Below are positions 12,698-16,063 of a DNA stretch of 16,063 nt, one piece after another. Source of the DNA: Methanobacteriota archaeon (GTDB lineage Archaea; Halobacteriota; Methanocellia; Methanocellales; Methanocellaceae); NCBI GenBank assembly GCA_023436075.1, contig JAEZKS010000199.1:1-16063 (forward strand). The letters are read 5' to 3'. Positions within the stretch are counted from its first letter, which is position 1, and the number at the start of each line of letters is the position of its first letter. The notes beneath the pieces are model-generated. The model saw only the letters and a program-made list of their open reading frames with translations, had not been told where the DNA came from and searched no databases. The translations under genes were made by a program, and so were the position numbers.

Positions 12698-13527
12698 TCG
12701 TCGGCTTCAAAGACGATGTCGATGACGTATTACGGGCCGCCATAGCCTTGAAACGTGACCCGGCGATCACGTTGGTCTGCGGCCGGGACGATGAGGACGT
12801 GAAATCGAAGCTCCGGCAGTATCATGGTGACACTCTGGCAATGGTCTCCGAGATTGTGCCTCATGTGTCGTCTTCTGTCAAGCTTAAGCTGAGGGAAAAG
12901 CCGCCGCGGGTCAACAGCAGGTGCCAGCCCTCACTGCACACGTATGTTGACTTTTCGTTGAGACACAAGGACTGCAAGCCAGTCGAGCTGGTGCGTCTGC
13001 TGTCAACGTACTACCCGGACATCGGTCAGGTGATGGCCCGCAAGGACGAGCTTTCTCTGAAATACTTCCACCTGCACATGGAAGTCTTACGGGAGAATGA
13101 GAAGCTCCGCGCCCACACCCGGCCTAGGCCGGCAGGCAATTTGATGTACGTGGAGATATCCCCCGAGCACAAGGTCGTCGACCTGTACATAGAATGGCTG
13201 GCTCGGAGGGTGAGCGACCGGGCTTCGATCGTGAAATCCCATGGCGACTATTACCTGGCGAACGCCCACTGCCTCGGCTATAACGTATTGATTAAAAAGA
13301 TATCACCCGATGAGGCCCAAAGGCTGACAGTCGACCTCCGGGCAGACGACAACTCTACCTGGGAAATGTATTACGACTCCCAGCTAATCGAGAGCCGGCG
13401 CAACAAGGCACTGGCGAAAAAGGTATTGCCCGCCAAATATTCATATATCAGCCCGGACGTGCGGCTCGAAAGGTACAAGATCGAGCATGGCATCCCGAAA
13501 CACAGCCTGGACGATTTCTTCAGGTGA
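12694..13527 (+). CDS. DUF4130-like DNA metabolism protein, partner of the radical SAM protein, with C-terminal PIP-like tail
   Basis: A 277-residue protein starting at a GTG that overlaps the radical SAM stop codon (GTGA), preceded by a GGGGG ribosome-binding-like run. The central and C-terminal parts, NLMYVEISPEHKVVDLYIEWLARR (from 149) and YYDSQLIESRRNKALAKKVLP (from 226), resemble the DUF4130 family (TIGR03915 type). That family is regularly encoded next to this radical SAM family and called probable DNA metabolism protein. The chain continues past the usual family end into a basic segment and finishes KHSLDDFFR, a PIP-like motif (xxxLxxFF, with Lys in place of Gln). I infer PCNA association. 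No catalytic residues are known to me. The family assignment is from memory of conserved phrases and is less certain than that of the partner. Confidence 0.72.
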   Translation: MIVGFKDDVDDVLRAAIALKRDPAITLVCGRDDEDVKSKLRQYHGDTLAMVSEIVPHVSSSVKLKLREKPPRVNSRCQPSLHTYVDFSLRHKDCKPVELVRLLSTYYPDIGQVMARKDELSLKYFHLHMEVLRENEKLRAHTRPRPAGNLMYVEISPEHKVVDLYIEWLARRVSDRASIVKSHGDYYLANAHCLGYNVLIKKISPDEAQRLTVDLRADDNSTWEMYYDSQLIESRRNKALAKKVLPAKYSYISPDVRLERYKIEHGIPKHSLDDFFR

Positions 13528-13577
13528 TCGCCGAATAGTTGCGTGGTTACAAATTCTCATATTTGATACAATAATTA

Positions 13578-13592
13578 ATCGTAAATAACGAT
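13578..13592. promoter_or_regulatory. Inverted repeat in the promoter region of the 13641 gene
   Basis: ATCGT and ACGAT flank the 5-nt AAATA in an AT-rich region about 50-60 nt before the start codon at 13641, where the TATA box should lie. It could be an operator or a chance arrangement in AT-rich DNA. Confidence 0.2.
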
Positions 13593-13640
13593 AACTATTC
13601 ATTTACTAACAGATATTACTTCATCCGGTTGAGGAACACT

Positions 13641-14441
13641 ATGGGATTAAGTAGAGGTATAATTTTTGTGGGTGCTCTCGTCCTGCTGACGGCAATTCTG
13701 ACTGTGGCGCTTGCGGCTATGGTATACGACGGGACGCCGTCAGACGGCGATGCCGATGCCGCAACGGGCGGCTTGCTCGGGAGCGCACCTGCTTCGGGCA
13801 GCGGGATCCCGGGATGCACGGACCCGCTGATCGGGACGTGGCAGGAGGTCGGCGGCTCCGACACCTACACCTTCGACGGCATCTATTGCTATGTCAACGG
13901 TGATTCCACGCCGTATCACTATTACGGGCATCAGGAACGAGTGGTGACCCCCGCAGGCGCCTTGTATACGACCACGGTCTATTCGTGCGACGGCGACCCT
14001 GACGAGGGCTTTGGTTTCGTGGACGGCCAGCTGCGATATATCGAACGCGGCAACAATCGCTGGGACGTCGAATGGGCGCTGACCAACACCGGCTTCCACG
14101 ATCCGGTCAGTGGCACGTTTAAAATAAAGGGACAGGACATCTGGGTGACCTTCGGCAGCTACACGGTCCACGTCAACGAAAGGGGCTACGAGAGCACGTA
14201 TACCTATCACATAGTTTACGATACTGTCAAGCAGTATACCGGCCGATACCAGAGGGATTATGGATCGCAGTTGATCCGCGTGCCGGACTACTACGGCTAC
14301 TCGTGGGATGGCATGGACGGTTTCTATTACCGCAACGGGAAGATCTACGGCTGCTACTACAACGATTTCAAGAGCAACCACGACCCGTTCACGTTCTGGA
14401 TACCGGATGAGTCCGAAGCCTGGATCTTCGAGAAGGTTTAG
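13641..14441 (+). CDS. Exported, Tyr/Gly/Asp-rich protein of unknown function
   Basis: A 266-residue protein that I do not recognise. Residues 7-27 form a hydrophobic N-terminal helix after RG (GLSRGIIFVGALVLL), compatible with a signal anchor or with an archaeal pilin-type class III signal cleaved after RG. A low-complexity Gly/Ser/Asp linker follows (about 30-58). The remainder is beta-rich, with lipocalin-like phrases such as PLIGTWQEVGGSDTYTFDGIY and DPVSGTFKIKGQDIWVTFG, suggesting two related halves (about 59-150 and 153-266). Tyrosine is very frequent, especially in PDYYGYSWDGMDGFYYRNG. Cysteines at about 59, 83, 116 and 238 could form disulfides outside the cell. GAGGA five bases upstream supports the ATG at 13641 over a TTG at 13629. 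The stop codon lies in a terminator hairpin. Confidence 0.7.
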   Translation: MGLSRGIIFVGALVLLTAILTVALAAMVYDGTPSDGDADAATGGLLGSAPASGSGIPGCTDPLIGTWQEVGGSDTYTFDGIYCYVNGDSTPYHYYGHQERVVTPAGALYTTTVYSCDGDPDEGFGFVDGQLRYIERGNNRWDVEWALTNTGFHDPVSGTFKIKGQDIWVTFGSYTVHVNERGYESTYTYHIVYDTVKQYTGRYQRDYGSQLIRVPDYYGYSWDGMDGFYYRNGKIYGCYYNDFKSNHDPFTFWIPDESEAWIFEKV

Positions 14442-14458
14442 TGAAACCTTCTCATTTT
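14430..14458 (+). terminator. Terminator hairpin overlapping the stop codon
   Basis: GAGAAGGTTT (14430-14439) pairs perfectly with AAACCTTCTC (14444-14453) around a 4-nt loop AGTG, and a short T-run (ATTTT) follows. The TAG stop (14439-14441) straddles stem and loop. The arrangement is the same as at the end of the exported-protein gene at 2635. Confidence 0.65.
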
Positions 14459-14553
14459 CCGGGCAGTTTCTACTTTTTGTAGTCCATTTACAAGGTCGCT
14501 TTGTGGCGTCTTTTGATCCGGGCTTTCGACTTTGGACGAAAGGAACCATTTAA
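14459..14553. other. Spacer between terminator and repeat copy 2
   Basis: I see no gene here. A weak CTAC/GTAG stem around TTTTT occurs near 14471-14483. The ATTTAAGG sequence at the right end is shared with the beginning of the partial third copy at the right edge of the window. Confidence 0.3.
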
Positions 14554-14874
14554 GGCCGCAGCGAGCGCGGCTACTTTTGTTTTACGTCGTTCTCCCTGGC
14601 TCCGAAGCTCCTTAGCTCCCTGTTAAAAAACCGTACTCCTTTAACTCCTTAAACTCAGAAACTCTACCGCGACTCCATGTTCTCCTCATCTCCCGCCGTG
14701 GAGCTAAGGAGGCACACGGAGCTAAGGTAGAGCTGAGGAGTTTAAGGAGCACAGGAGTACGATTTTTAATAAAGGAGCCCAGGAGATCCGGAGCCTGGGA
14801 GACGTTTAAACATATTTATCGGGACTATAAGAAACTGCGACCGCTACGTGGCGAAGCCTGCGATCGCTGCGGCC
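14554..14874 (-). repeat. Palindromic CTCC/GGAG repeat element, copy 2 (inverted relative to copy 1)
   Basis: A 321-bp element whose reverse complement aligns with copy 1 over its whole length. The outer terminus GGCCGCAGCGATCGCAGG, the stretch AAATATGTTTAAACGTCTCC, the tetrad arrays and the central CTCCTTAGCTC..CGGGAGATGAGGAG region all correspond. On the plus strand CTCC occurs at 14592, 14600, 14608 and 14616 (exact 8-nt period) and at 14636, 14645, 14673, 14682 and 14690, with GGAG tetrads in the right half. The left terminus lacks about 22 bp that copy 1 has. It lies downstream of cofE (minus) and of the exported-protein gene (plus). No coding potential and no clear target duplication. 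Confidence 0.85.
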
Positions 14875-14991
14875 TAAAAACCGCGCTCTGGGTCCTTCAC
14901 ATAGCCTTGACAAGGTAAGCGTCGAGGTCTTAGTACAGGCTATGCACAGCAATAGATGCTCGCTAGGAGTGCCAATACGATTTTAAAATAA
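14875..14991. other. 3' region of cofE with a possible stem
   Basis: CATAGCCT (14900-14907) can pair with AGGCTATG (14937-14944) across 29 nt, and CCTTGACAAGG (14904-14914) is an alternative small hairpin. On the minus strand this lies in the 3' untranslated region of cofE. AT-rich sequence at 14970-14990 follows the cofE stop directly and may contribute to transcription end. No gene is seen. Confidence 0.3.
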
Positions 14992-15801
14992 TTAATTGGA
15001 AGATTTTACCTTCTTTTTCTTTACTACCTTATTGCCTGTGGTATTCTCCCGTTCCATCTTTTCGAGGAGCGCCTGCTTCACAAGGTCGGTATCGTCCGTC
15101 CGGAACGAGGCCCTGATGCCCCTATCGTCCTTCAGGTACGGATAGCCACGGATGACCGCGATGGGCGTGCCCTCGTCAGCCTCTCCCATGAGCATGTTAG
15201 CACAGGCGGCCACTTCATCCGTAATGGCCTGGATGGTGATCTTCAACTCGTGTCCGAACAGGTCCACGTCTCCCCTGCGGTCGCGCAGCGCGGCGATGCC
15301 GGCGCAGCCTACGGCGACGCCGATCTGTCCGTCCCGGAAAGAACGACCGTTGGTATCTGTGATGATCACGGCGACGGTCTTGCCGGTAAGCTTTAAAATG
15401 CGGTCCCGGATCTGCCGGGCGCTGCGGTCGGAATCTTCAGGCAGCAGCAAAATGTAGCCCGACTCCGTGTTCGAGCGGTCGATCCCGGCGTTGATGCAGA
15501 CGTTTCCATAGACAGTCTGCACGAGCAGTGGGTGTTTGATGAGGATGCGAGTGCTGTTATCGAGCACGTACTGGATGAACTTCGGGTCTTCCTTGTTAAG
15601 GACAGCCAGTTCCTCGGCCAGTGTCGTCGGCTCGATTGCGTCGAGCAAGTAGCGGCGTCCCTCGGACTTGGAAACAATAGTCGAGGCGAACACGACGATG
15701 TCATCATCCTCGAGCTTCGCCCGCTCGACGACGACCTTCGCCAGGTCATCTCCCCGTTGAATCATGGGTACGTCGTCGACAGTAAATGCAGTGATCTTCA
15801 C
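14992..15801 (-). CDS. cofE: Coenzyme F420-0:L-glutamate ligase CofE
   Basis: CofE adds L-glutamates to F420-0 with GTP, the last step in making coenzyme F420, the hydride carrier of methanogenesis; it acts in the cytoplasm. The 269-residue length fits archaeal CofE. Recognisable stretches are FASTIVSKSEGR, YGNVCINAGIDRSN, ITDTNGRSFRDGQIGVAVG and DEVAACANMLMGEADEGTP, the conserved nucleotide/metal and substrate-binding regions of the family. A short lysine-rich tail (VVKKKKVKSSN) follows the fold and is probably disordered. The start is GTG at 15801, with GGAGG (15809-15813) seven bases upstream. A possible small ORF upstream ends in a GTGA overlap with this start. Confidence 0.95.
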   Translation of the reverse strand: MKITAFTVDDVPMIQRGDDLAKVVVERAKLEDDDIVVFASTIVSKSEGRRYLLDAIEPTTLAEELAVLNKEDPKFIQYVLDNSTRILIKHPLLVQTVYGNVCINAGIDRSNTESGYILLLPEDSDRSARQIRDRILKLTGKTVAVIITDTNGRSFRDGQIGVAVGCAGIAALRDRRGDVDLFGHELKITIQAITDEVAACANMLMGEADEGTPIAVIRGYPYLKDDRGIRASFRTDDTDLVKQALLEKMERENTTGNKVVKKKKVKSSN

Positions 15802-15944
15802 CTTGCTTCCTCCGAGAAAAGTAAAAGCAGGTCTGATGGCTTAAAGTTTGTGAAGACTGCGGGCACGGCCTCACGCGCGTTTTGAGGTCGGGCAGAGCGG
15901 AGGGACGAGGTTTTCATAACATTCTCGTGCACCATTCTTGCCAT
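15798..15944 (-). CDS. Possible 48-codon ORF overlapping the start of cofE
   Basis: On the minus strand an ATG at 15944-15942 opens a 48-codon frame (MARMVHENVMKTSSLRSARP ... DLLLLFSEEAR) whose TGA stop overlaps the cofE GTG by the arrangement GTGA, as in coupled operon genes. The reading frame stays open upstream of the ATG to a TAG near 16014. A strong TATA-like box at 15993-16006 would give a leader of about 28 nt. No Shine-Dalgarno sequence precedes the ATG and I recognise no family. It may be a small protein, a regulatory leader peptide, or a chance frame. The cofE ribosome binding site lies inside its last codons, so its translation could affect cofE. Confidence 0.35.
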   Translation of the reverse strand: MARMVHENVMKTSSLRSARPQNAREAVPAVFTNFKPSDLLLLFSEEAR

Positions 15945-15992
15945 GGCTTCTGCGCCGAACGATAGGAACAGTTCTATGACGCAGGGACCGCA

Positions 15993-16006
15993 GTTTATAT
16001 TTAAAT
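15993..16006 (-). promoter_or_regulatory. Strong TATA-like box upstream of the cofE transcript
   Basis: On the minus strand TTATTTAAATATAAAC is a very good archaeal TATA region. Transcription towards cofE would begin near 15970, about 170 nt before the cofE start, leaving room for the small ORF. A closer, weaker box (AAACTTTAAGC at about 15839-15850) could also drive cofE alone. The sequence is nearly symmetric, so use on the plus strand cannot be excluded. Confidence 0.4.
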
Positions 16007-16026
16007 AAGGCTAACACGCAATTTAA

Positions 16027-16063
16027 GGTCGCAGCGGGCGCAGCGGGCGCGGCAATATAAAAC
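16027..16063 (-). repeat. Start of a probable third repeat copy, cut by the window edge
   Basis: ATTTAAGGTCGCAGCGGGCG matches the outer end of copy 2 (ATTTAAGGCCGCAGCGAGCG), including the bases outside the terminal repeat. GCAGCGGGC occurs twice in tandem (16031-16048), followed by GCGGC and AATATAAAAC, similar to the GCGGCTAC..GTTTTAC of copy 2. Orientation is as in copy 2. Only 37 bases are visible, so this is probable rather than certain. Confidence 0.5.

Noticed and set aside
13740..14549. 269-codon minus-strand frame opposite the exported Tyr-rich protein
   Set aside because: It crosses the terminator hairpin and gives a Val/Arg/Ala-rich antisense translation. The plus-strand gene has a ribosome binding site, a signal sequence and a terminator.
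15860..15960. tRNA or other stable RNA upstream of cofE
   Set aside because: No cloverleaf pattern, T-loop GTTCRA or anticodon stem could be assembled; the stretch is better read as the possible small ORF.

Overview
The window looks like chromosomal DNA of a methanogenic euryarchaeon. The evidence is a family B DNA polymerase ending in a PCNA-binding motif, a coenzyme F420 gamma-glutamyl ligase (CofE), AT-rich TATA-like boxes about 25-28 nt upstream of several start codons that have no Shine-Dalgarno sequence (leaderless style), a histidine kinase with an HDINN phosphoacceptor box, and several exported proteins with archaeal-style anchors. The overall flavour is Methanocella-like (Methanocellales), but this is an inference from gene content and I cannot name a species.

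Layout from left to right. Positions 1-1611 carry histidine biosynthesis on the minus strand: hisA and then the 5' end of hisB, which runs off the left edge. The two are separated by about 750 bp that hold a 343-bp palindromic repeat element. Positions 1715-4151 hold an exported two-domain surface protein, an AEC-family permease and a small exported protein. Positions 4293-6700 (minus) encode an energy-coupling-factor (ECF) module: a fused double ATPase overlapping by 4 bp with the EcfT/CbiQ-type transmembrane subunit, with no substrate-binding S subunit nearby. Divergent from it is polB (6878-9277), followed by a BofA-like small membrane protein that converges on a dCache-HAMP sensor histidine kinase. 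Positions 11585-13527 encode a translationally coupled pair: a radical SAM protein of the putative DNA modification/repair family and its DUF4130-like partner. Next come an exported Tyr-rich protein of unknown function, a second copy of the repeat element in inverted orientation (14554-14874), and cofE on the minus strand with a possible 48-codon ORF overlapping its start. The first bases of a third repeat copy lie at the right edge.

Most interesting points. (1) The repeat family: each copy is a large imperfect palindrome with GGCCGCAGCG-type termini. Its left half is studded with CTCC tetrads, four of them spaced exactly 8 nt apart, and its right half has the complementary GGAG tetrads. The two full copies differ mostly in the spacers between tetrads. 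(2) The radical SAM/DUF4130 pair, whose second protein has a C-terminal PIP-like tail resembling that of PolB in the same window, which suggests PCNA tethering of a poorly characterised DNA repair or modification system. (3) An ECF ATPase with one apparently canonical and one apparently degenerate ATP site. (4) A possible undescribed small protein coupled to cofE.
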